Source: an uncultured Desulfobacterales bacterium (lineage in GTDB: Bacteria > Desulfobacterota > Desulfobacteria > Desulfobacterales > JAHEIW01). Taken from it: a DNA stretch of 64,000 nt. Both the position numbers and the translations under genes were made by a program. A model generated the notes under the pieces. The model was not told the DNA's origin. It saw only the letters and a program-made list of their open reading frames with translations, and searched no databases. This document shows, in pieces, positions 15,844-24,872 of the stretch; within the stretch, counting starts at the first letter, position 1; each line of letters starts with the position of its first letter. The stretch is from positions 1-64,000 of the forward strand of contig CAMYLV010000018.1 in the NCBI GenBank assembly GCA_947259495.1, read 5' to 3'.

Positions 15844-16611
15844 ATGGATAAGCGTTATTTTGGATTTGCTATTATGTTAACCCTCTCACTTATGGTCGGA
15901 ACTTTTGGGCCGGCCGGACCGAGCCGGGCTTCGACGGTGAATCATGACGTCTGGGCCGGCCTGCTCGGCAAATATATAACAACGGGCGGAGTGGATTACG
16001 CCGGTTTTAAAACTGAAGAAGACCGGCTGGATCAATATCTGAAGGTGCTCGATGATACGGATCCAGAAAAGCTGTCCCGCAACGAACAGTATGCGTATTA
16101 TATCAATGCTTACAATGCCTGGACCATCAAGTTGATTTTGAGCGGTTATCCGGGTGTGAAGTCCATCAAGGATTTCGGCACCATTTTGAAAAGCCCGTGG
16201 CAAAAGAAACTAGTGCGCATCAACGGCGCGGTCATCACGCTGGATGATGTTGAGCATAATATTCTCAGACCACGATTCAAAGACCCGCGCGTCCATTTTG
16301 CTATCAACTGTTCGGCCGCCAGCTGTCCGCCCCTCAGACCGGAACCGTATCTGGGCCATGCCCTGGATCAGCAGTTGGACGATTCAACCCGCTCATTTGT
16401 CAATGATGAAAGCAGCCACCGACTGGAAGGCAATACCCTGTATGTCAGCCGGATATTTAAATGGTTTTCAGAAGACTTTAATGAAAATGTCCTGGGATTT
16501 TACTTGCAGTTTGCTGAAGGTGCTTTAAAAGAAAAATTAACCGCCCAAAAAGACACTATTCAGGTAAAATATTTAGATTATGATTGGTCGCTTAATGATA
16601 TCAAAAGCTAA
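15844..16611 (+). CDS. DUF547 exported protein
   Basis: 255 aa from ATG 15844 (AAAGGA upstream). Signal peptide about residues 1-30. The rest is a DUF547 domain with its conserved NAYNAWTI, HFAINCSAASCPPLR and YLDYDWSLND blocks. The domain is papain-like in fold in some structural predictions; its biochemical role is not established. A stand-alone monocistronic gene. Confidence 0.8.
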   Translation: MDKRYFGFAIMLTLSLMVGTFGPAGPSRASTVNHDVWAGLLGKYITTGGVDYAGFKTEEDRLDQYLKVLDDTDPEKLSRNEQYAYYINAYNAWTIKLILSGYPGVKSIKDFGTILKSPWQKKLVRINGAVITLDDVEHNILRPRFKDPRVHFAINCSAASCPPLRPEPYLGHALDQQLDDSTRSFVNDESSHRLEGNTLYVSRIFKWFSEDFNENVLGFYLQFAEGALKEKLTAQKDTIQVKYLDYDWSLNDIKS

Positions 16612-16819
16612 AAAACCGGATTAGTGGAGTGGTGGAGTAGGGTCACACCTCATTAAACGGGTGGCCGGCAATTTCTTTTCTCCCAAAATATTTTCTGAAA
16701 AAATTCAGAAAGGATTGAAATTTTTCTTTCATCTTAAAGGCAGGGCCTGCGAAGTTAAATCGTAAGAGCGGGTAACCCAAACCGGTTCTAAATCTAAATT
16801 TAACAATGGAGAACTCAGC

Positions 16820-17728
16820 ATGAAACTCACAATGATTGGATTGGGAAAAATGGGGCTGAATATGGCCAGACGGCTGATGCAGGGCAAGCATGCGGTTATC
16901 GCCTATGATCTGTCCCATGAGGCTGTTCAGCAAATTAGCGCGGAAGGCGCCAGCGGGGCGGCATCGCTGCAGCAGGCGGTCGAAATGCTTCCAACACCCC
17001 GCATTGTGTGGATCATGCTGCCGGCCGGCAAACCGGTGGAAGAGACCATCAGCCACCTGAAAGAACTGCTGAGCCCGGAAGACATCGTCATTGACGGCGG
17101 AAATTCCTATTACAAAGATGATCGCCGCCGCTACGAAGCGCTGCAGGCAGAGGGCATTCGCTATATGGACGTCGGCGTCAGCGGCGGGGTCTGGGGCCTG
17201 GAGGTCGGGTACTGCATGATGATGGGCGGTGATAAGACAGTCTTCAAGTACTTAGAACCGATATTCCAAACACTGGCACCCAGGGATGGTTACCTGTATT
17301 GCGGTAAAAGCGGCGCGGGCCATTTTGTCAAGATGATACACAACGGAATCGAATATGGCTTAATGCAGGCCTACGGAGAAGGTTTTGAAATCCTGGATGC
17401 CTCAGAGTATGCCGGATCATTTGACTACGCTAAAATCTCCCATCTGTGGAACCAGGGCAGCGTTATTCGCTCTTGGCTGCTGGAACTGGCTGAAGATGCC
17501 TTTGGCAAAAGCGCTGAACTGACCGACATTACCGGTTATGTAGAGGACTCCGGTGAGGGTCGCTGGACGGTGCAGCAGGCTATAGATACCGGGGTTCCGG
17601 CTGAAGTCATCACCCTTTCGCTGATGCGGCGTTTTCGTTCACGGCAGCAGGATCCTTTCACCGAACGCGTGCTGGCGGCCCTGCGCCGGGAGTTCGGCGG
17701 GCACGCGGTGGTTTCGAAAAAAGAATGA
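16820..17728 (+). CDS. gnd: 6-phosphogluconate dehydrogenase, short NAD-type
   Basis: 302 aa. GLGKMGLNMARRL (residues 8-20) is the Rossmann loop. VSGGVWG and KMIHNGIEYGLMQAYGEGF are the substrate-binding and catalytic-Lys segments. The length is that of the short YqeC/GntZ-type enzymes rather than the 470-residue form. It oxidatively decarboxylates 6-phosphogluconate to ribulose 5-phosphate. First gene of a pentose-phosphate block with zwf next. Confidence 0.9.
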   Translation: MKLTMIGLGKMGLNMARRLMQGKHAVIAYDLSHEAVQQISAEGASGAASLQQAVEMLPTPRIVWIMLPAGKPVEETISHLKELLSPEDIVIDGGNSYYKDDRRRYEALQAEGIRYMDVGVSGGVWGLEVGYCMMMGGDKTVFKYLEPIFQTLAPRDGYLYCGKSGAGHFVKMIHNGIEYGLMQAYGEGFEILDASEYAGSFDYAKISHLWNQGSVIRSWLLELAEDAFGKSAELTDITGYVEDSGEGRWTVQQAIDTGVPAEVITLSLMRRFRSRQQDPFTERVLAALRREFGGHAVVSKKE

Positions 17729-17816
17729 GATCGGGAATTAGAGCAATAGGCGCTTAGTCCTACAATTTGTGTTAGTTTGGTCAATAATTTTTTAGAAGCT
17801 TAACCAAGGAGAAGAC

Positions 17817-19379
17817 ATGCAGCGTAAAAATACAGGCTCCGAAGCTGCCGAAAACGTCATGGCAACGGTTCGCACACCGGATTTGGGGCTGGACCCTGAC
17901 GCGTGTGTCATGCCGGAACCCAGTGATCCCTGCACCATCGTTATTCTGGGGGCAACCGGTGATCTAACGACGCGCAAGCTGTTGCCGCAGCTGTTTAATC
18001 TCTATTTAAACAACGGCCTGCCGGACCCTTTCTTGATCGTGGGCGTCAGCCGAGTTGATATCGACGAGCCGGAGTTCAGGTCCAGGATGCAGGCGGCCTT
18101 AAAAAATGCCGGTAACTACGAAAAAACGCGCTGGCTGTCTTTTGCCAGGGCCATCCATTATCGCACTGCCGATTTTACGAATCTGGAATCTTTTAAACAC
18201 CTGGCCCAGGCTTTACGGGATCTGAATCAGCAGTATAAAACGAATGGCAACCGTATTTTTTATATGGCCCTTCCGCCGTCGGTTTACAAATCCGCTGCCC
18301 ATCTGATCGGTCAGGTCGGCCTGGCAGATGAGCGTCAAAACGGCAACGGCTGGTCACGGATTGTCGTGGAAAAACCCTTTGGCACGGATCTGAAAACAGC
18401 CATCGATTTGGATCAAAGCCTGAGCCGGGATTTCACGGAACATCAAATTTTCAGAATCGATCATTATCTGGCGAAGGAAACCGTGCAAAATGTATTGATG
18501 CTGCGCTTTGCCAACTCCATGTTTGAGCCCATATGGAATCGACGCTATGTAGAATACATTGCCATCAACGCCATCGAAGAGCTGGGCGTCGAACATCGTG
18601 CCGGCTATTACGAACAATCCGGTGTTTTAAGAGACATGTTCCAGAACCACATGCTGCAGCTGCTGGCGCTGACAGCCATGGAGCCCCCATCCCGCTTCGA
18701 AGCCGATCAGGTCAGAGACGAGAAGGTCAAGGTATTTCGCGCCTTGAGACCTTTCCAGGTGAAAAATCTCACGGAAAACCTGGTGCTGGGACAATATGCC
18801 GCCGGCGCGGTCAATGGCAACGCGGTTTGCGCCTACCGCGAGGAACCGGGTGTGGCTGCGGACTCGCTCACCCCCACCTTTGCCCTGATGAAAGTCAACC
18901 TGGACAACTGGCGCTGGCAGGGCGTTCCGTTTTATCTGACCTCGGGCAAACGTCTGGACCAGAAATTGACTGAAATCGCTATCCAGTTTAAAAGCGTACC
19001 GCATTCGATGTTTCGCCATACACTGAGCGAAACGATTCCGGCCAACCGACTTGTTTTGGGCATTTACCCTGAGGAAAAAATTACCCTGACGTTTCAAACC
19101 AAAAACCCCGGTGCCACGGTTTGCCTGCGCACCGTCACGATGGATTTTAACTATCATCAAAATTCCAGTAGTCCTATTCTGGATGCCTATGCGCGGGCGT
19201 TGCTCGATTGTATGCTCGGAGATCACATGCTGTTCTGGCGCCAGGACGGCGTTGAGCTTTGCTGGAAGTTTCTGACACCGATCTTAGATCGCTGTGAGGC
19301 CTGTGATGATCAGGCAGAATTACTTCACTTTTATGAGGCCGGCAGTAAAGGCCCTAAAGCTATTGAGGGCATCACATAA
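17817..19379 (+). CDS. zwf: Glucose-6-phosphate 1-dehydrogenase
   Basis: 520 aa, start backed by AAGGAG. ILGATGDLTTRKLLPQLF is the nucleotide loop, EKPFGTDL and RIDHYLAKE the substrate-binding and catalytic-His motifs. Oxidises glucose 6-phosphate to 6-phosphogluconolactone. No 6-phosphogluconolactonase (pgl) gene is seen in the window. Directly follows gnd. Confidence 0.95.
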   Translation: MQRKNTGSEAAENVMATVRTPDLGLDPDACVMPEPSDPCTIVILGATGDLTTRKLLPQLFNLYLNNGLPDPFLIVGVSRVDIDEPEFRSRMQAALKNAGNYEKTRWLSFARAIHYRTADFTNLESFKHLAQALRDLNQQYKTNGNRIFYMALPPSVYKSAAHLIGQVGLADERQNGNGWSRIVVEKPFGTDLKTAIDLDQSLSRDFTEHQIFRIDHYLAKETVQNVLMLRFANSMFEPIWNRRYVEYIAINAIEELGVEHRAGYYEQSGVLRDMFQNHMLQLLALTAMEPPSRFEADQVRDEKVKVFRALRPFQVKNLTENLVLGQYAAGAVNGNAVCAYREEPGVAADSLTPTFALMKVNLDNWRWQGVPFYLTSGKRLDQKLTEIAIQFKSVPHSMFRHTLSETIPANRLVLGIYPEEKITLTFQTKNPGATVCLRTVTMDFNYHQNSSSPILDAYARALLDCMLGDHMLFWRQDGVELCWKFLTPILDRCEACDDQAELLHFYEAGSKGPKAIEGIT

Positions 19380-19462
19380 TAATTCAAATCGGATGCATTC
19401 GTGATTCGCAGCCGCTGATAGCTTAAAAATAGGTTTCAGGTGTCGGAGGCAAGGAGCTAAAT

Positions 19463-20164
19463 ATGGAAGAAGTGATACAATCAACGGTTAATAACCGCAA
19501 AAAAGCGCTTGTAAAAGCATTGATATTAGTGGCATTTATTATCGGAGCGATTATGCTGGTGCGCTTAACGCCGGTGAAACAATATCTGACCCCTGATGCA
19601 TTGGGCCAGTATTTGGACATGACCGGATTTTGGGGGCCAATAATTTTCATTCTGATTTATGCTGTCGGGATCTGTCTGTTTTTACCCGGCACCCTGCTCA
19701 CCGGATTGGGAGCGGCCATTTTTGGCGCTTACTGGGGATTTATCTGGGTATGGATCGGGGCCATGATCGGGGCCAGCGCGGCCTTCATCATCGGGCGTAC
19801 GCTGGGCCGAGAATTTGCGGCTTCTCTGATCGGTGATAAACTCAAAAAATATGACGATGGCATCGAGCGTAACGGTTTTGCCACGGTATTGTATCTGCGG
19901 CTGGTGTACTTCCCATTTACGCCCATGAATTTCGGGATGGGCTTGACCAAAGTGCACTTTTGGGATTACGTTGCGGGTACCGGCCTGGGTATCATCGTAG
20001 GCACTTTTATATTTACCTTTTTTGTCGGTACGCTGAAAGAGGTCTGGGCCTCGGGCAACTGGGCGGAGCTTCTTTCTGTCAAGGTATTTTTCTCTATCGG
20101 AATGTTTATTTTTTCGTTTTTCATCCCCAAAATCATCAAAAAAATCAAAAAAAAAGATAAATAA
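19463..20164 (+). CDS. VTT-domain (TVP38/DedA-like) membrane protein
   Basis: 233 aa with about five membrane segments. FLPGTLLTGLGAAIFGAYWG and the amphipathic R-x-x-Y/FPFTPMNFGMG loop are the SNARE-associated/VTT signature. Such proteins act in phospholipid transport across the inner membrane. A second paralogue lies at 34563. Its place between zwf and tkt looks incidental, though spacing is tight (30 bases to tkt). Confidence 0.85.
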   Translation: MEEVIQSTVNNRKKALVKALILVAFIIGAIMLVRLTPVKQYLTPDALGQYLDMTGFWGPIIFILIYAVGICLFLPGTLLTGLGAAIFGAYWGFIWVWIGAMIGASAAFIIGRTLGREFAASLIGDKLKKYDDGIERNGFATVLYLRLVYFPFTPMNFGMGLTKVHFWDYVAGTGLGIIVGTFIFTFFVGTLKEVWASGNWAELLSVKVFFSIGMFIFSFFIPKIIKKIKKKDK

Positions 20165-20193
20165 AGCATGGTCATTAACAAAGGGGGGCGCAA

Positions 20194-22197
20194 ATGTCGA
20201 CCGAACTTGACCAACTCTGTATCAATACGATTCGAATGCTTGCAGTCGATGGCGTGCAAAAAGCGAATTCCGGACACCCCGGGATGCCCATGGGTGCTGC
20301 CGCCATGGCATATGTTCTCTGGACGCGCTTTTTGCGACACAATCCGAAAAATCCGGCCTGGCCCAACCGGGACCGCTTTGTGCTCTCAGCCGGTCACGGC
20401 TCGATGCTGCTTTACAGTCTGTTGCATCTGAGCGGTTACGACCTGTCGCTGGATGAACTTCAGAACTTTCGTCAATGGGGCAGCAAGACGCCCGGTCATC
20501 CCGAACACGGCCTTACCCCGGGGGTGGAGACCACCACCGGCCCTCTGGGTCAGGGATTTGCCAACGGGGTGGGTATGGCCCTGGCCGAGCGTTATCTGGC
20601 GGCGCGCTTTAATCAACCCGGTCATCAGATTGTCGATCACTTTACCTACGCCATTGTCAGCGACGGGGATTTAATGGAGGGCATCTCGCATGAAGCGGCT
20701 TCGCTGGCCGGGCACCTCGGCCTGGGCAAGCTGATCTATTTCTACGATGACAACCACATCTCCATTGAAGGCGACACTGATATCGCATTTACGGAGAACC
20801 GCATCGGCCGCTTTGAATCGTACGACTGGCATGTTCAATATCTTGAAGAGGGCAACAGCCTGCCGGCACTGGAGCAGGCGATCGTTGAAGCCCAAAATGA
20901 AACCCGCCGGCCGTCGTTGATCGCCGTTCGAACTCACATCGGCTATGGAAGCCCTAACAAACAGGATACCGCCGGCGCACATGGGGAGCCTCTGGGGGCT
21001 GAAGAGATTCAGCACACCAAAGAAAATCTGGGCTGGCCGCTGGAACCCGGTTTTCTGATTCCGGATGAGGCCTTGACGCATTTTCGTCAGGCCATTGATG
21101 TCGGTCAGAAGCTGGAAAACCGCTGGCAGAAAGCTTTTGAAGCCTATCAAGAAAACTTTGAGGAAGCAGCCGCCGAATTGCGCCGTTGGATAAACGGCCG
21201 CCTTCCGGACGGGTGGGAAAAAGATATTCCGGTATTTGAACCCGATCAGAAAGGAATGGCAACGCGGGTTGCATCCGGGAAAGTGCTAAATGCCGTGGCA
21301 CCAACAATCGCCAACCTGATCGGTGGTTCGGCTGACCTGGCGCCTTCCACCAAAACCCTGATCAGTGCTGAAGCCGATTTCCAGGCCGATAATTATGGCG
21401 GCCGCAACCTGCGTTTTGGCGTGCGCGAGCATGGGATGGGCGGTATTTTGAACGGCATGGCGCTGCACGGCGGTTTAATTCCTTACGGCGCCACATTTCT
21501 CATTTTTTCGGATTACATGCGGCCGGCCATCCGTCTGGCAGCTCTCACAGAACAGCAGGTTATTTACGTATTTACCCATGACAGCATCGGCCTGGGTGAA
21601 GACGGCCCCACCCATCAGCCCATCGAACAGCTGGCCGCTCTGAGAGCCATTCCGAATTTTGTGCTCATTCGACCCTGCGATGCCAATGAAACCGCCCAGG
21701 CCTGGCAGGCCGCCATCCAGCACCGGAGCGGACCGGTGGCCCTGGCCCTGACACGTCAAAATCTTCCCACGTTAGACCGCAGCACGGCATATGCCTCCGC
21801 CGCGGGGCTCCGCCAGGGGGCCTATATTTTAAGCGAGGCCGCCAACAACAAACCGGATGTTATTCTGATCGCCAGCGGCTCGGAAGTTCAAATTGCCCTC
21901 AAGGCCGCAGAAATAATTGCCGCCAAAGGGCCGGCCACACGGGTGGTCAGCATGCCGTCCTGGGAACTGTTTAATGCTCAGCCGGCCGAATATCGCCACC
22001 AGGTACTGCCACAAGCGGTCAAAGCTAAAATTGCCATCGAAGCCGGCAGCCCCCAGGGCTGGCATCGCTATGTCGGCGAAGCCGGTCAGATCGTTGCCCT
22101 GGATCATTTCGGTGCCTCAGCGCCCGCTCAGACGCTGTTTGAAAAATTCGGGCTGACAGCCGATCGCGTGGTTGAAAAAGCGCTGGAGTGCGTTTAA
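20194..22197 (+). CDS. tkt: Transketolase
   Basis: 667 aa, AAAGGGGGG ribosome binding site. [17 protein letters not shown] near the start, the thiamine-diphosphate motif from [19 protein letters not shown] to [11 protein letters not shown], and [14 protein letters not shown] in the pyrimidine domain are all present. Transfers two-carbon units between pentose and hexose phosphates. Part of the zwf-rpiA block. Confidence 0.97.
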   Translation: MSTELDQLCINTIRMLAVDGVQKANSGHPGMPMGAAAMAYVLWTRFLRHNPKNPAWPNRDRFVLSAGHGSMLLYSLLHLSGYDLSLDELQNFRQWGSKTPGHPEHGLTPGVETTTGPLGQGFANGVGMALAERYLAARFNQPGHQIVDHFTYAIVSDGDLMEGISHEAASLAGHLGLGKLIYFYDDNHISIEGDTDIAFTENRIGRFESYDWHVQYLEEGNSLPALEQAIVEAQNETRRPSLIAVRTHIGYGSPNKQDTAGAHGEPLGAEEIQHTKENLGWPLEPGFLIPDEALTHFRQAIDVGQKLENRWQKAFEAYQENFEEAAAELRRWINGRLPDGWEKDIPVFEPDQKGMATRVASGKVLNAVAPTIANLIGGSADLAPSTKTLISAEADFQADNYGGRNLRFGVREHGMGGILNGMALHGGLIPYGATFLIFSDYMRPAIRLAALTEQQVIYVFTHDSIGLGEDGPTHQPIEQLAALRAIPNFVLIRPCDANETAQAWQAAIQHRSGPVALALTRQNLPTLDRSTAYASAAGLRQGAYILSEAANNKPDVILIASGSEVQIALKAAEIIAAKGPATRVVSMPSWELFNAQPAEYRHQVLPQAVKAKIAIEAGSPQGWHRYVGEAGQIVALDHFGASAPAQTLFEKFGLTADRVVEKALECV

Positions 22198-22236
22198 TGA
22201 TTAATTTTGATTTCATCGAATGATAAGGAGAACAGT

Positions 22237-23349
22237 ATGTCAAAACTGATCGAACTTGAAAAAATGGGCCAATCCATCTGGCTGGATTACATTCAACGCT
22301 CTTTGTTAACCTCCGGTGAGCTAAAGCAGCTGGTCAGCACCGGTCTCAGGGGCGTAACGTCAAATCCGGCGATCTTTGAGAAGGCCATTGCCGGCAGCAA
22401 CGACTATGATGACGATTTAAAACAGCTGATCAAAACCGACCGCTCAATTGAAAAAATCTATGAAGCGTTAGCGATCACAGATATTACGCTGGCCACCGAT
22501 ACGCTGCGCGGCGTTTATGATTCGTCCAAGGGCAAAGACGGCTTTGTCAGCCTGGAAGTCAGCCCTGAGCTGGCTTATGAAACGGAAAAATCCGTTGCCG
22601 AGGCCAAACGGCTCTATGAAACCGTAAACCGGCCCAATGTGATGATCAAAGTACCGGCCACGGCAGCGGGACTACCGGCAATTACCGAATTGATCGGCTG
22701 CGGGGTCAATGTCAACGTCACCCTGATTTTTAGTCTACAAAATTATAAGGCCGTCGCTGAAGCCTACCAGGCCGGACTCGAGCAGCTGGCAGCCGCCGGT
22801 CCCAGCGTCAAGGGGGGGCATGCGGTTGATCGCGTCGCATCGGTGGCCTCATTTTTTATCAGCCGGGTGGATACGGCCGTGGATAAGGAACTGGAAGCTA
22901 TCGGCAACATCGAACTTGCCGGTAAAATTGCGATTGCCAATTCAAAAATCGCTTACGCGGAATACAAAAAAATAATCCAGCAGCCCCGCTGGCAGGAATT
23001 GGCTGCCAGAGGCGCTCGAGCGCAACGCGTTTTATGGGCCAGCACCAGTACCAAAAACCCGGCCTATCCGGACAACCTGTATGTGGACGAACTGATCGGG
23101 CCCGATACGGTCAACACCTTACCACCGGCAACCCTGGAAAGCTTTATGGACCATGGCCGGGTGGCTGAAACCCTCACCCGGGGCCTGGAGCAAGCTCAAG
23201 ACCAGGTAGCCAAACTGGCGGAGCTGGGAATTGATCTGGAAGCCGTGACCCAGAAGCTCCAGGACGATGGGGTCGTTGCGTTTGCCAAGCCCTTTACCAA
23301 ACTGCTGGAAAGCATCGCCGAAAAATGCAAGCTGCTGAAAGCGGCTTAA
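22237..23349 (+). CDS. tal: Transaldolase, long form
   Basis: 370 aa from ATG 22237 (AAGGAG upstream). LRGVTSNPAIFEKAI near residue 45 and NVMIKVPATAAGLPAI with the Schiff-base Lys are diagnostic. The length fits the long bacterial type. Transfers dihydroxyacetone units between sedoheptulose 7-phosphate and glyceraldehyde 3-phosphate. 39 bases after tkt. Confidence 0.95.
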   Translation: MSKLIELEKMGQSIWLDYIQRSLLTSGELKQLVSTGLRGVTSNPAIFEKAIAGSNDYDDDLKQLIKTDRSIEKIYEALAITDITLATDTLRGVYDSSKGKDGFVSLEVSPELAYETEKSVAEAKRLYETVNRPNVMIKVPATAAGLPAITELIGCGVNVNVTLIFSLQNYKAVAEAYQAGLEQLAAAGPSVKGGHAVDRVASVASFFISRVDTAVDKELEAIGNIELAGKIAIANSKIAYAEYKKIIQQPRWQELAARGARAQRVLWASTSTKNPAYPDNLYVDELIGPDTVNTLPPATLESFMDHGRVAETLTRGLEQAQDQVAKLAELGIDLEAVTQKLQDDGVVAFAKPFTKLLESIAEKCKLLKAA

Positions 23350-23409
23350 CCTGGTACAAAGCGCCATACGCGCACCGAGTAGTCACATGAGACAAGGAGA
23401 ACCTCAGGC

Positions 23410-24108
23410 TTGCAAAAACAAGATGAATTAAAGCGAAAAGCTGCCCATTGCGCCGTGGAATTGGTTCAATCCGGTATGGTTGTGGGTCTGGGCACCGGCA
23501 GCACGACATCGTTTGCCGTGATTCGAATCGGCGAGCGCATCAAATCCGGTGATTTAAAAAATATTGTCGGTATTCCAACCTCCGTGCGGACCGAAAAGCT
23601 GGCCCGGGATCTGAATATCCCCTTAGCGACCCTGGATGATCAACCTGAAATCGATGTGACCATCGATGGGGCCGATGAGGTCGACCCGGAGCTGAATTTG
23701 ATAAAGGGCGGTGGTGGTGCGCTGCTGCGTGAAAAAGTGGTCGCCCAGGCCAGTCAAACGAATATTATCATCGTCGATGAAAGCAAGCTTTCTGCGTGTC
23801 TGGGCACCCGCTGGGCGCTGCCGGTGGAAGTCATTCCCTTTGCCGCCAAAACTGAAGCAACCTTTCTTGAAGCGCTGGGAGCATCCGTCAAATTGCGCAG
23901 TGATAAAAATGGGCAGCCTTACAAAACCGATCAAAACAACTTTATTCTGGATGCGAATTTTGGCGAAATGTCGAATCCGCACGCGCTGGCGGTCAAGCTC
24001 AACGAACGCGCCGGCATTATAGAACATGGACTTTTTCTGGGTTTGGCCAGCGAGGTCATCGTCGCAGCTGAAGATGACATCCGGCACCTGCAACGTAAAA
24101 CCAAATGA
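23410..24108 (+). CDS. rpiA: Ribose-5-phosphate isomerase A
   Basis: 232 aa with a TTG start (AAGGAG upstream). GLGTGSTTSF (about 24-33), DGADEVDPELNLIKGGGGALLREK-type active site and the C-terminal strand identify RpiA. Interconverts ribulose and ribose 5-phosphate. Overlaps the next start by four bases (ATGA), so translation is coupled. Confidence 0.95.
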   Translation: MQKQDELKRKAAHCAVELVQSGMVVGLGTGSTTSFAVIRIGERIKSGDLKNIVGIPTSVRTEKLARDLNIPLATLDDQPEIDVTIDGADEVDPELNLIKGGGGALLREKVVAQASQTNIIIVDESKLSACLGTRWALPVEVIPFAAKTEATFLEALGASVKLRSDKNGQPYKTDQNNFILDANFGEMSNPHALAVKLNERAGIIEHGLFLGLASEVIVAAEDDIRHLQRKTK

Positions 24109-24767
24109 AAACACGACGACAATTCATTACATTCGCCCTGAAACTGCTTGCGAGTCTGGGCCTTTTTTTCACGACTGTCGGGGCCATCTTGAAAAAAGCC
24201 TGGGCCCAGACCAAACGGTTTATCGTTCCGCGGGATACGGACCTGTCTACCTTGCGTAATAAAAATCCAGCCACGCTGGATACGCGCAAACTGGAAGTTC
24301 TGCCGTTAGAAGCTTTTGAGACCATGGGTCTGCGCAACCATGCAGTGCATCTGCCGTCATGGCGCCTGATTGTTGAGGGAAATGTCGCCGCACCGATCCG
24401 GCTAAGCTATTCGCAGATCGTCGCGCTTCCCCGGATCGAACGCAAAGTATTGTTGATCTGCCCCGGTGTCTTTGTGAATCACGGGAAATGGAAAGGGATC
24501 TCGCTGATGACGGTGTTGGATCTGGCACAGATGCAGGCCGACACCACCCATATCACCGTCTACGGACCGCAAGGCTCTCATGAAAAAGTTGAGCGCTTCC
24601 CAATTGCCGATATCCGATCGGATAAAGTATTTCTGGCGTATGCGGTCAACGACGAGAAGTTACCGCAACGACACGGGTTTCCCCTGCGCATTGTGGCCGA
24701 AGACTACTACGGCGACGATTGGGTCAAATATGTGTATAAGATCGAGGCCATCAAAAAAACGGAGTAA
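24105..24767 (+). CDS. Molybdopterin-domain oxidoreductase, Tat-exported
   Basis: 220 aa. Tat-type signal (TRRQFI then a hydrophobic stretch, cut near AWAQ). The sulfite-oxidase-type molybdopterin fold is seen as GNVAAPIRLSYSQIVALP, with the Mo-ligating Cys in LLICPGVFVNHGKWKG, and a FPLRIVAEDYYG end. YedY/MsrP-like without a visible heme partner (MsrQ). ATGA overlap with rpiA. Substrate unknown; repair of oxidised methionine or another S/N-oxide is possible. Confidence 0.75.
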   Translation: MKTRRQFITFALKLLASLGLFFTTVGAILKKAWAQTKRFIVPRDTDLSTLRNKNPATLDTRKLEVLPLEAFETMGLRNHAVHLPSWRLIVEGNVAAPIRLSYSQIVALPRIERKVLLICPGVFVNHGKWKGISLMTVLDLAQMQADTTHITVYGPQGSHEKVERFPIADIRSDKVFLAYAVNDEKLPQRHGFPLRIVAEDYYGDDWVKYVYKIEAIKKTE

Positions 24768-24872
24768 TAAAGCGATGGAGTGCTGGCGTGATGAATAGAA
24801 AAACCTGATGCTCATTATCAATTTTTTCTAACACGCCAACACGCCAATTAAGAAAACGAGAGGGAACCTTCG